DNA from: Choristoneura fumiferana
Taxonomy: Eukaryota; Arthropoda; Insecta; Lepidoptera; Tortricidae
Direction of reading: 5' to 3'
DNA: 64,000 bases
NCBI RefSeq assembly: GCF_025370935.1
Contig: NC_133496.1
Span: 12,731,418 to 12,795,417 of the forward strand
Positions 32,425 to 45,700 of the stretch are shown here, piece by piece. The notes under the pieces were generated by a model. The model worked only from the letters and a program-made list of their open reading frames with translations, searched no databases and was not told the origin of the DNA. The translations under genes were made by a program, and so were the position numbers. Every line of letters starts with the position of its first letter. Positions within the stretch are counted from its first letter, which is position 1.

Positions 32425-32490
32425 CAATGAATAGAGAAACATGTCGAGCTAAAATCGATTTAAGACGTGAGTTATCCGGGTTTATTTCAT
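32425..32490 (+). mobile_element. 3' fragment of hammerhead-like family 2
   Basis: GAAACATGTCGAGCTAAAAT then GATTTAAGACGTGAGTTATC. It starts right at the GAAAC box, so the upstream stem II is missing. Confidence 0.65.
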
Positions 32491-33179
32491 ATGTGTAAAT
32501 ATGAATGAATGGGGCCTAGAAAATTATTTGGGCGTTAAGTTTGTTAAGTTTATAATAACACAAAATTAATAATATCAGTATAAATTACTACACAAACTTA
32601 ATTCCTAACATTCAGCCTTCTTCGATAAATCTAATTTCTATGAAAAATGGAATAAATTGAGAATATAACCTTATATTCAAAATGTTGACCATTTTCTGAG
32701 TTTTACTTCTATACGATTTATGCATAAAAAAGGCTACCATTTTAAAGCACGAATGGACGGATTTCAATATTATTTTAGTATCTTCAATTTTCCGGCTTAA
32801 TCTTGGACTCTCCGGTGATCTGAAACGAATTAAAACATATCAACCTAAAAGAGAGGTAGTTACATAATATATATCAGAACATCGCACATATTGGCTACTA
32901 TCCATCCTAAATTGAACCAGTCATCAATGTCATCATCATCATCATCAATTTATTCGCTTAGAATTGCTTGAGTTAAATTTAGACTATGGTTGAGTTGGGA
33001 TCATTCTGAATGGATCAATCAATGTTTTTATGAATAAAATTCACGCTATCTCTTTTCATTCATTTTAATTTTATTTGTAGTGTTCGAGGGTCAATCAACT
33101 TTTCAGTGTATGTTATTCTGTCCCGTTACTCAGAAGACATCACTGATACACTTTGTTAGAAAAATGTTTGTTATGTATG
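32491..33179. other. Unassigned AT-rich DNA
   Basis: A short (ATC)n run lies near 32927-32947. Nothing else recognised. Confidence 0.4.
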
Positions 33180-33285
33180 CGTTGCTTAGTACCCATAACA
33201 CAAGCTTTGCTAAGCTTACTTTGGGACTAGGTCAATTGGTGTGAATTGTCCCGTAATATTTATTATTTATTATTATTTATTATGT
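33180..33285 (+). mobile_element. SINE family B 3' fragment
   Basis: ACAAGCTTTGCTAAGCTTAC, GGTCAATTGGTGTGAATTGT and a TATTTATTATTTATT tail match the 3' half of family B. The tRNA-like head is absent. Confidence 0.75.
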
Positions 33286-33475
33286 ATGTATACTACTTGC
33301 ATGCTTAGGAGATGAGCCATAAAGGAATTGCCCCCATACAAAGGATTTGTACCCCATAAAATCATACTTTTAATAAGTAATTCAGGACATGGCAAAGAGC
33401 TAAACAAAAAAGTTGATTGACCCACGAATGTTATGATTGGTATTGTTTTATCCGTGAAATGTGTTGCCAATCCTA

Positions 33476-33481
33476 TTTATT
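33476..33481 (-). promoter_or_regulatory. Candidate polyadenylation signal
   Basis: AATAAA on the minus strand, about 107 nt past the stop codon of the clarin-like gene. Distance and orientation fit; no transcript evidence is available. Confidence 0.35.
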
Positions 33482-33587
33482 TTACGAATTTGGCACCATT
33501 CCTTTTTGCCAAGACTCGCTGGTCAGATTATGATGAAGCACGCTTTCTTAGCAAATTACAATTCAAAATTATGACTTTACCTCCAGA

Positions 33588-33723
33588 TCAATACAGCATG
33601 ATAGCGCCATTGACCTTCTCCTCTAGAGCGGGAGCGACTGTGTCTGCGTCTCGTTCGTCGGCCATGGCGACCAATATGCACACGTTGTTGGCAAACGCGG
33701 TTATGGCCGCAGCCACTACTAGC
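33588..33723 (-). CDS. Clarin-like gene, exon 4 (last)
   Basis: The acceptor TTATTACAG precedes 33723. The first base completes the split Trp codon 177; then LVVAAAITAFANNVCILVAM forms TM4, followed by an acidic linker (ADERDADTVAPALEEK) and the terminal NGAIMLY before TGA at 33588-33590. 136 nt. Confidence 0.75.
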
Positions 33724-36700
33724 CTGTAATAAAAATAGAAATAAATCACTATCTGTGCACACATTAGTGTTGTCTGTTTCACACAGCTCAAGAGCCAATT
33801 TCATTTATGATATTCATACACAAACAATCAAATATACGAATGTAATTGATGGAAGGCCGCTTGCAACCGAAACAACTGGACGTTTATGGGGTAGGCCTAT
33901 GTCCAACAGTGGACGTCCTATGACTGATATGATGACGATTATAATGACGAATGTAATTATGAATTGCCTCTCTCTATTTATTTTCTTTAAAAATCGGCTA
34001 CTTTTCGTGGAAGACGAAGTACAACAAAGAAATGTTAAACACGCAAACGATAAAACATTACCGATAACCATACATGGTCATTGTGTCTGTTATATTTTAT
34101 TGGCAGATGGAAAAGCGCGTTACAATTACAATATCCTGTCAATGATTTGCGGTTAAAAGGCAATTCAGTAAAATTGTTACCAGAATGAAAGTCCAAGATC
34201 AGCGGTTCCGTCCGAATTCCAGGTGTTAGCCAGATCTTCGTCAGACATTACGTTGTGCTGCAACCGCAAGAAGTACTCGGTCAGCCATACCGCTATAGCG
34301 CCGAGGGTGAAGAGTACTGGAACGAGACAAGAGTACGGTCAGTCAAAAAATATGTACCTACACATTACTTTGCATCCTACTCCTGCACATGATAAAGGGC
34401 TTTTGTGGCAAGCATGATTTGATCATTCACTTCGAAAGGTTCCTAAATCGTTCATACATATTTGAGCTTCAGCCCCATACAGTTTATTTCTTTCTTCTTT
34501 CTACAGTTCGATTGTACCGCTCAGTATGGTTCTATATGGTGCATAAATTTGTGTAAAGTTACTGATTTTAAAACTCACTTGCATTGCAAGCGAGAGTTCC
34601 TGACGACCAAACACTAATAGTCTAAGAGGTGGCAGGAATTTTTAAAACGATCATGGAAACGGTTAGACTCATTTTTATGTGTGTAGAGTGGTCTCTCATG
34701 TGAAACGAATTGGTCTGCCTGCTCTCAGTGGGTGCAACTTTGAGATATAGCGCATAAAAGAGGCTTATTGTTGCGAAAAAAAAACGATAACAGAAATGGT
34801 TAGTTTTAGTACATATTCAAAGTATGGCGTCTCCTCATGTGAAACGAATTGGTCTGCCTGCTCTCAGTGGGTGCAACTTTGAGATATAGCGCATAAAAGA
34901 GGCTTTATTGTTGCGAAAAAAAACGATAACAGAAATGGTTAGTTTTAGTACATATTCAAAGTATGGCGTCTCCTCATGTGAACAAATTGGTCTGCCTGCT
35001 CTAAGTGGTTGTATTTCAGAGCTATGATGCTCGCAAGATGCTTGATTGTAAAGAAAATTCAAGGTAATGGTAATCAATAAAATAAATCTCAGAGACCGTT
35101 AGTACTAGAAAGCTGTGATTTGGTATAAATATACTTATCTATCACGCCAACAAAGTGATAAAATAAAAAAAATAAAAAAACATTTTTTTAGGGTACCTCC
35201 CATAGACATAAAATGAGGGTGATTTTTTTTTTCTCAACTAACCCTGTATTGTGGGGTATCGTTGGATAGGTCTTTTAAAACCAATGGGGGTTGCTAAGAC
35301 GATTTTTCGATTCAGTGATCTGTTTGTGAAATATTCAACTTTAAAGTGAAAACTTTCATCAAAATCGAGCGTCTCCCCCCTCTAAAATCTAAACCGTTGG
35401 GTGGAAAAATTTGGAAAAATTAAGGATGGTAGTAAGATATCAAATTTACAAGAAATATTATAACGACTAAGATTGTTTGAGAATTTGTAGTAGTTCAAGA
35501 GTTACTAGCAGCCTAAGGTATAAAACATACCTAAACTTGGAAGATTCCGTACACAATACGAAATCCTTAGAAAAATATATAGTACTTGATTTTTCCTAAT
35601 GGCTACGGAATCCTTTCTGGGGCGTGTCCGATACGCTCTTGGCCGGTTTTTGTTAATTCAACTTACTTGTAAGAAGTCTTCTCTAAGAAGTTTGGCTAAG
35701 TGCCACTTGCAAGCGCATGAACACCGTCGGAGTTGAAGCGTCGTGAAATCAGGAATCGATTACGAAATCCCCATCTTTGTTACCAAAGCTGATTACACTA
35801 TAATTATAACTGATTGCCGCAGATAGTCGGGCTCTCAGATTATCGCGCTTGGTTATAAGTCACAGCGCCGTCTCAGTTCAAAGTCGTGGAGGTTTAGTCT
35901 TCACCTTAGCTCTCCACTCCTGTCGGTTAGCGGCCTCGTTCTCCCACTGAGACGGCACTATGGTGCAACTTTTCATGGTTCTCTTTAGCACGTCCTTATA
36001 CCTCAAAACTTATATAATATAATGTAATCAGCTTTGGTAACAAAGATGGGGATTTCGTAATCGATTCCGTTTCACGATTACTTGATTTTTCTTTGTAATC
36101 CTCTACTGGGTATCAAGTGAAACGGTGAATTACCATTACATATTAAGGAGTCCGTATTATTTATACAAATATTAGAAGCAACAAAGTCCCACGGCGAATG
36201 GCTGAAGTAGAAAGTTTTGTTTGATGCAACCGGCTTTGTCTGAGGCCAACACGTGGGCGGCTCTGGGGGTGTTGTATGACACCGTGGTCGCTTCGTTCTG
36301 CACTGGGGGGACTGAGAGGGTTCGGCAGCACCCGGAGCATCAGAGCAGCCCTATTAAGGGTGGTACTGCTCTCTTTGCTTAGCCTTGGAAGGGCTAGAAA
36401 AGGGTCCTGAAAAAAGCTCACGCCAACACACGGAAGGTGTAGTGTAACCGCGGCTGCCTTCGCATCTTAAAACACGTGATCAAAATAAATAATAATAATA
36501 CTATAAATCAATCGCAAATGAGATTTGGTGCATGGAACGTGCGAACTCTTCTTGATCGTAATGACAACGCCTGCCCAGAGCATAAGACCGCCATTGTAGC
36601 TCGGGAACTCTCTCGCTATAATATCGATGTAGCTGCTCTCAGCGAAACACACCTTGCTGATGAGGGTGAGCTGGTGGAGCAAGGTGGCGGGTAACATTCT

Positions 36701-39700
36701 TCTGGAAAGGACTCGCCTCGTCCGAGCCGCGAAGGTCAGGCGTAGGATTTGCGGTTCAAGGATCAACTCATTAAGAAGTTACAAGAGAATCGGTGCACAT
36801 CTCGGACCGCGTGATCACTTTGCGCCTCCACCTGGATAACAACAACTACCTTAATGTTATCATGTTGTATGTTGGATAAGCTCCGTGGAGTCACTGTATG
36901 GAGAGTGCACGACCCAGGGAGCAGATCCTTCTGTTGGGTGATTTCAATGCCAGAGTCAGACAGGACTTTATTGCATGGCCTAATGTTCTAGGTAGACACG
37001 GAGTAGGCAGAATGAACGATAACTGACAGCTACTAAATTTCTGTGCACAATTTCATCTTGCAGTTACAAAACGCAATGTTCAGACTTCCCGCCAAGCATT
37101 AAAACACGTGGATGCATCCAAGGTCCAAACACGCATCTGATAGATTATGCCATCGTACGCCAAAGAATGTTTCCCAAGTCCTAATCACCCGTGTCATGCG
37201 TGGTGCACACTTCTGGACCGATCATAGGCTTGTTGTCACGAAACTTCGTCTCCGCCTCCATCCTCCTTGCCTTGTACATCTGGTAGAACTAAGCCGACGT
37301 CTCTAACCGTTGATAGGCTTACGGATCTCGGGATCAAGGAAAATATACTATGACTTGATTGCTGCGTTGCCTCTTTCTAATAAGATCATGGAGATCTTGA
37401 TGCTGATTGAGGGCTGAAAGTCCAAAACCAAAACACGAGGATTGGATTGATGAGAATGATGGAGTCCTTAGAAAGGCGATTGATAACCGACGTCCTCTAC
37501 GGCAGCACAGGGGTACAAAAGACAAGTGATGGCAAGACAAAGCTCGCTATTTGCAGTGGCTTGCAAATACTAATCAGCTAGGGAAGTTCTATGGTGAAAT
37601 TAAAAAGCTAATCGGCACGACTTCACTTGCAAAAGTCCCACTTAAGCCTGTTAGTGGCGAAGGCCTTCTTAAAGGTAAGGAAGAAGTGCTGATGCGATGG
37701 GCAGAACATTTCAACTCTCTGCTGAACGTAGATAGGTCGGTTGACCTGGAACACGTTCGCTCAATTTCCCAACTTCCTATTGACATAAAGCTGGACTAGC
37801 CGCTGAGACAAAGCAAGGTTGTTCTTGCTAAGTATTAAGCAACAACAAAATAAGCGCGCGGTCGGAATTGATTTTATACCGGGTGAACTGCTCAAAAACA
37901 GCGTTGAGGAATTGCATACGGCCGTATGGGAGCACTTTCAGCTGATGTGGAGAAAAGAGAGAGTCCCATCAGCCTTGAAAGTCTTATATAAGAACAAAGG
38001 AGTACTTCTCTGATGTAAGTCCCTGGGAAAATATTTGCCCGAGTCCTAATGAACCGCCTTAAGGAACTTTCTGAAAAAATATTGCCTGAGACTCAGTTTG
38101 ACATTCGACCTAATTCGCGTTACGTGTCCGCAACACCGAAGTTGTCGCCGCATGAGGTAGGACTCAATGCCACCTACATTGGCCCTGCGCAGCACTTCCG
38201 TATTCCACACACGAATCAGACCATTTGATCCTTCAAAGTTTTCAGAGGCATCTTAGGTAGAAACGGTCTAGCATGCGAATGTGCCTGCGATACACCATCC
38301 ACGCTTCAGCAGAGTACAATAAGTTAGGAACGACCATGGACATGTGCACAGAGATCTTTATGACTAGTTTAAGGTCATGCGTACAGAAGAGTTTGAAATC
38401 CAACTTATATAATGCTGCAGCTGCAGCTCCGATTTGGCTGTTAATCTGGGCGCATTAAATTTTCTCACTGCGGCAATTACAGGAAAAGAACAGAGAGCAA
38501 AGCCGCCGCATGTGCATCTGCTTCGTCGATCTCGAGAAAACCTTTGATAGTGTCCCTCGAGAAGCTCTATGGGTGGTACACAGTAAGATAGGATGCACAG
38601 AAAACTTTGTGAGACTTCTCCGACTCCTGCATGACGACATGCAGTGCTGCGTCGCTCTCGACAGTGAACAATCAAACTTCTTACCCGTTACCTGTGGGGT
38701 GAAGCAAGGTTGTGTGCTAGCGCGTGTGTGTGTGACCTTGACGCCGAGATTAACAGCCGAATCGGAGCTGCAGCTGCAGCATTCGGTAAGTTGGATTTCA
38801 AGGTTTTCTGTTCGCATGACCTTAAACTAGTCACAAAGATCTCTGTGTACATGTCCATCGTCCTTCCTAACTTATTGCACTCTGCTGAAGCGTGGACGCG
38901 TATCACAGGCACATCCGCATGCTAGACCGTTTCCACCTAAGATGCCTCCGAAAAGTTTGAAGGATCAAATGGTCTGATCATGTGCGGAATACCGAAGTGC
39001 TGCGCAGAGCCAATGTAGGTAGGTTGCATTGAGTCCAACCTCATGCGGCGACCACTTCGGTGGAGCGGCCACGTTACGCGAATGTCAGAGCAGCGGTGAC
39101 GAAGCGCGTCTTCTGGTCAGAACTTGAGGATGGCAAGCGTAAGCATGGCGGACAAGTTTTGAGGTATAAGGACGTGCTAAAGAGAACCATGAAAAGTTGC
39201 ACCAAGTGCCGTCTCAGTGGGAGAACGAGGCCGCTAACCGACAGGAGTGGAGAGCTAAGGTGAAGAAACCTCCACGACTTTGAACTGAGACGGCGCCTGT
39301 GACTTATAAACAAGCGCGATAATCTGAGAGCCCGACTATCTGCGCAATCAGTTATAATTATAGTGTAATCAGCTTTGGTAACAAAGATGGGGATTTCGTA
39401 ATCGATTCCTGATTTCCCGACGCTTCAACTCCGACGGTGTCGTTCATGCGCTTGCAAGTGGCACTTAGCCAAACTTCTTAGAGAAGACTTCTTACACAAG
39501 TAAGTTGAATTAACAAAAAACCGGCAAGAGCGTATCGGACACGCCCAGAAAGGATTCCGTAGCCATTAGGAAAAAATCAAGTACTATATATTTTTCTAAG
39601 GATTTCGTATTGTGTACGGAATCTTCCAAGTTTAGGTATGTTTTATACCTTAGGCTGCTAGTAACTCTTGAACTACTACAAATTCTCAAACAATCTTAGT

Positions 39701-42700
39701 CGTTATAATATTTCTTGTAAATTTGATATACTTACTACCATCCTTAATTTTTCCAATTTTTCCACCCAACGGTTTAGATTTTAGAGGGGGGAGACGCTCG
39801 ATTTGATGAAAGTTTTCACTAAAGTTGAATATATTTCACAAACAGATCACTGAATCGAAAAATCGTCTTAGCAACCCCCATTGGTTTAAAAGACCTATCC
39901 AACGATACCCACAATATACATTAGTTGAGAAAAAAAAATCACCCTCATTTTATGTCTATGGGAGGTACCCTAAAAAAATGTTTTTTTATTTTTTTATTTT
40001 ATCACTTTGTTGGCGTGATAGATAAGTATATATTTATACCAAATCACAGCTTTCTAGTACTAACGGTCTCTGAGATTTATTTTATTGATTACCATTACCT
40101 TGAATTTTCTTTACAATCAAGCATCTTGCGAGCATCATAGCTCTGAAATACAACCACTTAGAGCAGGCAGACAATTGTTCACATGAGGAGACGCCATACT
40201 TTGAATATGTACTAAAACTAACCATTTCTGTTATCGTTTTTTTTTCGCAACAATAAAGCCTCTTTTATGCGCTATATCTCAAAGTTGCACCCACTGAGAG
40301 CAGGCAGACCAATTCGTTTCACATGAGGAGACGCCATACTTTGAATATGTACTAAAACTAACCATTTCTGTTATCGTTTTTTTTCGCAACAATAAAGCCT
40401 CTTTTTATATCTCAAAGTTGCACCCACTGAGAGCAGGCAGACCAATTATTCACATGAGGAGACCACTCTACAACACATAAAAATGAGTCTAACCGTTTCC
40501 ATGATCGTTTTAAAAATTCCTGCCACCTCTCAGTCTATAACAGGCAGGCGCTCAACACAAAGATCCATTCAGCTAAGCTTCAGTGCCTGAGAGTTTGATT
40601 AAACGCTCGACATGTTGTGTTATGATGAATAAATAATGTAAGGTCAGCAGTCTTGGACTCACCTGCAAGCGAGTTGCTGACGACTAGTGGGCGTGGCTGA
40701 CAGCGTATTCGCGCCGCTGATCCCAAAGCCGCTAAAACGCAGGCTCCGTGATCAAAGCTGCGCCCAGCTGAGCGGCGGTGCCGCACCACGCCAGCGTCGG
40801 GCTGGGTGTCCAGCTTTTACTGGAATCACACGATTATGAGACTTTAAAAAATCATAGAAAGTGCAATTAAACTAGTTTTAAGGTCGTTCGCAATTCGAAA
40901 CAAAAGATCGGATTTCTTTCTCTTTATCGTAATAAATCTTTAGGAAAACGGAAAAACCACCGAATCCCGATCGACATCACATTGTACCGGCTGAATGGTC
41001 GTGAATCAAGACGAGAAGCATGAATGCAGTGCTGACGTTTCTTATCAGTGAACCTCATCCTGTTTTCTATCAGGATAGTGCCGTAACATAGTGAAAGTTA
41101 AATATTGCCATAAGCCCCATATAAAGTGACATTCTGGTGAATAGTAGTCAATTTTCTTGAAAGTGGTAAAACCTTTTTAATCCTACTTGTGGCAGCTTGT
41201 AACATCGATGGAGGTGTTTGAAGTCAGCATCATGCAACAGTTGGTAAGGAGAGGCATCACGATGTGAGTGATCCATCCGTGGACCTATTTAATGTTAAAT
41301 ATTTTTTATTAAATGCGGTAAGTAAATGATGTTCATTATACATTTCATGTTCAAGTTACTAAGTACCGAGTACTTTCAGTCTATCATCAGTCTATCATTA
41401 AAGTTATGAGATGATCTTCTTGACGCTATTTAAAAGATCGTAAGATAAAAACTTAAGCCTTTTATTCAAAAGTTTGAAAACTATTACAATTACCAAAACA
41501 AAAAAAACATCTACGCATAGATATGCAATAACCATAAATATTCGGCAATATGATCTAATTTGAATACCAAAGTTATTATGTTTTTTTGGACTGTCACATT
41601 TCCGTATTCAATAATTATGAAACTTTTTGTACCTAAATTACTAAGATAGATTTATATTTATATTTAAACTGAATTAAATTCCCACCTTCTTGCATGACCA
41701 GCGTCCTCGCTCAAAGTCTAATCTAATGAGCAACCAGTTTTTATGAGACGAATTTGAAACGCGAGTAAAAGAAGGACAAACTGTCCATTGTAGCCAAGCT
41801 TGCGTAATTAAGTCAATGTGGTAAACCGTCCATTAAAATGAATAATTGCTTGGTACGTTAAATTATTTATTTTTATTCCTACATTGTGCGTGTTGAAGCC
41901 GAAATGTTACGAGATTTTTATTACAATTAGCACGACACAATTGCGGCATTATTGAGTATTAATGCGAAAGATGTTCACCGCGTAATGCGGTTTTTTCTTA
42001 TTTCACCTAATCTAATGACGTGAGTTTTTACACCTTTGAATGGCATTATTGGGGAATTAAGGGCTTACATAAGTGAGGCATAATCATTATGGCAGATTCC
42101 CACTTTTCGTGTGGAAGCGCTAGCCTATGACAGCCGTCACTACTACGGCATGTCGTTGTGACAGTTTGCAAGAGCTTGCGTAAAGCCCAGTTTAGAGTTG
42201 CCAGAAAAACTCTGACAAATTGGATTACATTGCGTTTGCGAGGCTGTAAGCAAACGAGTTAGGTGGTCAGACGAGCGCCGCAATGTAATGCCTCTAGCAC
42301 GACTTTTCTCGCAGATTTATCCTGAGCTTCAAAAATTTCAAAACTATATGTTATTGTTGATAAAAGCTTTGTGACATTGTCCAGAAGATCTGAACGTCAA
42401 AGCTTGTATTCAACTCGAATTCGAACTTTCTGGTCCTACAATAGGAACATCAAAACTAACAAGTTTTACGTGACATTATTCCGTCTTAATACTTTTGTAT
42501 TTGTACGTGACAAACCAATAATGAATAAAGAAAAATGATAATTAGTATGCGACATTGCTTTACAATCTCGTGAACACGTATTCTGTGAATACAACATGAA
42601 AATACTTACATAATTCTTTGTATGCGTCGAAATCTATTGTTTACCGATATAAAAAAAATACCTGAACACTGATAAGAGTCCGGTATAACATTTTTAACAG

Positions 42701-45700
42701 TGTAATGAAATCAAATTAAACTGCAATATTTCCGGTGTCCATCCGTACCCTAGTGAGGCGAAGCTTAATTACAAATTAAATTTAAACAAAGTTTAACGTT
42801 TTGCATTTGCGATTTGTTCATAAAACTGAAGGTTAAACATGAGTGAACTCACCACTGAAATCATGACTTCTCCATCCATATCCGAAGTTCAGCTCTTTAT
42901 GCCCTTCGAATAGCCCAAAGCTAATCCGACCCTCAGAATCCAAAGGGTTTGAGGTCCTCCGCGCCCGCGCATCAATCCAATGTGTGGTCCCCAGGACGCT
43001 ACGATCAACGCAATACACAAACACGACCCGAAAAACGTCGCAAATATCATGACCGCTTAAATAGATTCAACTTCATCTTGATAGCAAAACACTTTCACTT
43101 TAAAGTTCACTGTTCGACCGCTAGATGGCGTTGCGTCACATTTTTAAATCAACAAGATGGCCGGCGTTTTACCGCCAATTGTTCAGATCGATTTTCTAAT
43201 GTGTGTGATTTCGTTTGCTACACCATTGTCGCACGTTCTCGATTCTCACGTTAGAAAATCTGTAACAAAAGAAAGAAAATTGATTACGTAAAAGTCAAGT
43301 TCGTTAGTGTTAGCTAATTGCGAATTTCAATTGTGTTTGCATTGCTAATGTTAGCTACGCGATTAATTTTGCACGAGATTGAATGAATGGTTTAATTTTA
43401 AAATTAGCAGTCTGCAGCTCGTCTCGATTGGTCCAAAGTGCGAGTAAAAGTAATTAAGATTCATAGTATGCGATTGCCGAATTTAAATAGTACACTTATT
43501 CCGAAGCACACAAAACGACACTCTATTTCAACTTATGGCTATATAGTTAGCATTCTNNNNNNNNNNNNNNNNNNNNNNNNNNNNNNNNNNNNNNNNNNNN
43601 NNNNNNNNNNNNNNNNNNNNNNNNNNNNNNNNNNNNNNNNNNNNNNNNNNNNNNNNCTTTCTACAGTTCGATTGTGCATAAATTTGTGTAAAGTTACTGA
43701 ATTTTAAAACTCACTTGCATTGGCAAGCGGAGAGTTCCTGAACGACCAAAACACTAATAGTCTAAGAGGTGGCAGGAATTTTTAAAACGATCATGGAAAC
43801 GGTTAGACTCATTTTATGTGTTGTAGAGTGGTCTGCTGATGTGAATAATTGGTCTGCCTGCTCTCAGTGGGTGCAACTTTGAGATATAGCGCATAAAAGA
43901 GGCTTTATTGTTGCGAAAAAAAAACGATAACAGAAATGGTTAGTTTTAGTACATATTCAAGTATGGCGTCTCCTCATGTGAAACGAATTGGTCTGCCTGC
44001 TCTCAGTGGGTGCAACTTTGAGATATAGCGCATAAAAGAGGCTTTATTGTTGCGAAAAAAAAAACGATAACAGAAATGGTTAGTTTTAGTACATATTCAA
44101 AGTATGGCGTCTCCTCATGTGAACCGAATTGGTCTGCCTGCTCTAAGTGGTTGTATTTCAGAGCTATGATGCTCGCAAGATGCTTAATTGTAAAGAAAAT
44201 TCAAGGTAATGGTAATCAATAAAATAAATCTCAGAGACCGTTAGTACTAGAAAGCTGTAATTTGGTATAAATATACTTATCTATCACGCCAACAAAGTGA
44301 TAAAATAAAAAAAATAAAAAACATTTTTTTAGGGTACCTCCCATAGACATAAAATGAGGGTGATTTTTTTTTTCTCAACTAACCCTGTATTGTGGGGTAT
44401 CGTTGGATAGGTCTTTTAAAACCAATGGGGGGTTGCTAAGACGATTTTTCGATTCAGTGATCTGTTTGTGAAATATTCAACTTTAAAGTGAAAACTTTCA
44501 TCAAAATCGAGCGTCTCCCCCCTCTAAAATCTAAACCGTTGGGTGGAAAAATTTGGAAAAATTAAGGATGGTAGTAAGTATATCAAATTTACAAGAAATA
44601 TTATAACGACTAAGATTGTTTGAGAATTTGTAGTAGTTCAAGAGTTACTAGCAGCCTAAGGTATAAAACATACCTAAACTTGGAAGATTCCGTACACAAT
44701 ACGAAATCCTTAGAAAAATATTAAGTACTTGATTTTTTCCTAATGGCTACGGAATCCTTTCTGGGGCGTGTCCGATACGCTCTTGGCCGGTTTTTGTTAA
44801 TTCAACTTACTTGTATAAGAAGTCTTCTCTAAGAAGTTTGGCTAAGTGCCACTTGCAAGCGCATGAACGACACCGTCGGAGTTGAAGCGTCGTGAAATCA
44901 GGAATCGATTACGAAATCCCCATCTTTGTTACCAAAGCTGATTACATTATATTATATAAGTTTTGAGGTATAAGGACGTGCTAAAGAGAACCATGAAAAG
45001 TTGCACCATAGTGCCGTCTCAGTGGGAGAACGAGGCCGCTAACCGACAGGAGTGGAGAGCTAAGGTGAAGGCTAAACCTCCACGACTTTGAACTGAGACG
45101 GCGCTGTGACTTATAACCAAGCGCGATAATCTGAGAGCCCGACTATCTGCGGCAATCAGTTATAATTATAGTGTAATCAGCTTTGGTAACAAAGATGGGG
45201 ATTTCGTAATCGATTCCTGGTTTCACGATTACTTGATTTTTCTTTGTAATCCTCTACTGGGTATCAAGTGAAACGGTGAATTACCATTACATATTAAGGA
45301 GTCCGTATTCATTTATACAAATTTAGAAGCAACAAAGTCCCACGGCGAATGGCTGAAGTAGAAAGGTTTTGGTTTGATGCAACCGGGCTTTGTCTGAGGC
45401 CAACACGTGGGCGGCTCTGGGGGTGTTGTATGACACCGTGGTCGCTTCGTTCTGCACTGGGGGGACTGAGAGGGTTCGGCAGCACCCGGAGCATCAGAGC
45501 AGCCCTATTAAGGGTGGTACTGCTTTCTTTGCTTAGCCTTGGAAGGGGCTAGAAAAGGTGTCCTGAAAAAAGCTCACGCCAAACACACGGAAGGTGTAGT
45601 GTAACCGCGGCTGCCTTCGCATCTTAAAACACGTGATCAAAATAAATAATAATAATACTATAAATCAATCGCAAATGAGATTTGGTGCATGGAACGTGCG

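Larger units (their letters stand above)
34618..40538. mobile_element. Foldback element with long inverted arms (left version)
   Basis: Outer left arm 34618-35798 and right arm 39363-40538 are inverted copies of about 1.2 kb. Each arm has tandem ~139-bp subrepeats (GGTCTGCCTGCTCTCAGTGG at 34712 and 34851, a variant at 34989), then AGGGTACCTCCCATAGACAT and the dispersed GCTCTTGGCCGG motif. The loop contains a broken LINE. Long arms built of tandem subrepeats are the hallmark of foldback (FB/Galileo-like) elements. No transposase of its own was found. It lies inside intron 2 of the clarin-like gene. Confidence 0.7.
34497..43556. repeat. Contig-end duplication, left version
   Basis: This 9060-bp segment corresponds along its whole length, in the same order and orientation, to 43657-52995. 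It stops exactly at the N gap, inside TATAGTTAGCATTCT; the right version continues past the same word into unique sequence. Differences are mainly one- and two-base deletions, plus a 224-bp inversion and a missing 0.2 kb insertion. It covers exons 1-2 of the clarin-like gene and the intron 2 foldback. Confidence 0.9.

Noticed and set aside
34692..35010. CRISPR-like array
   Set aside because: The ~139-bp units are contiguous tandem repeats without spacers, in a eukaryotic transposon arm.
42853..43076. A second, paralogous clarin-like gene
   Set aside because: Its exons 1-2 lie inside a 9 kb segment matching 43657-52995 that ends at an N gap, and the differences are chiefly indels. An assembly duplication explains it better than a tandem gene pair.
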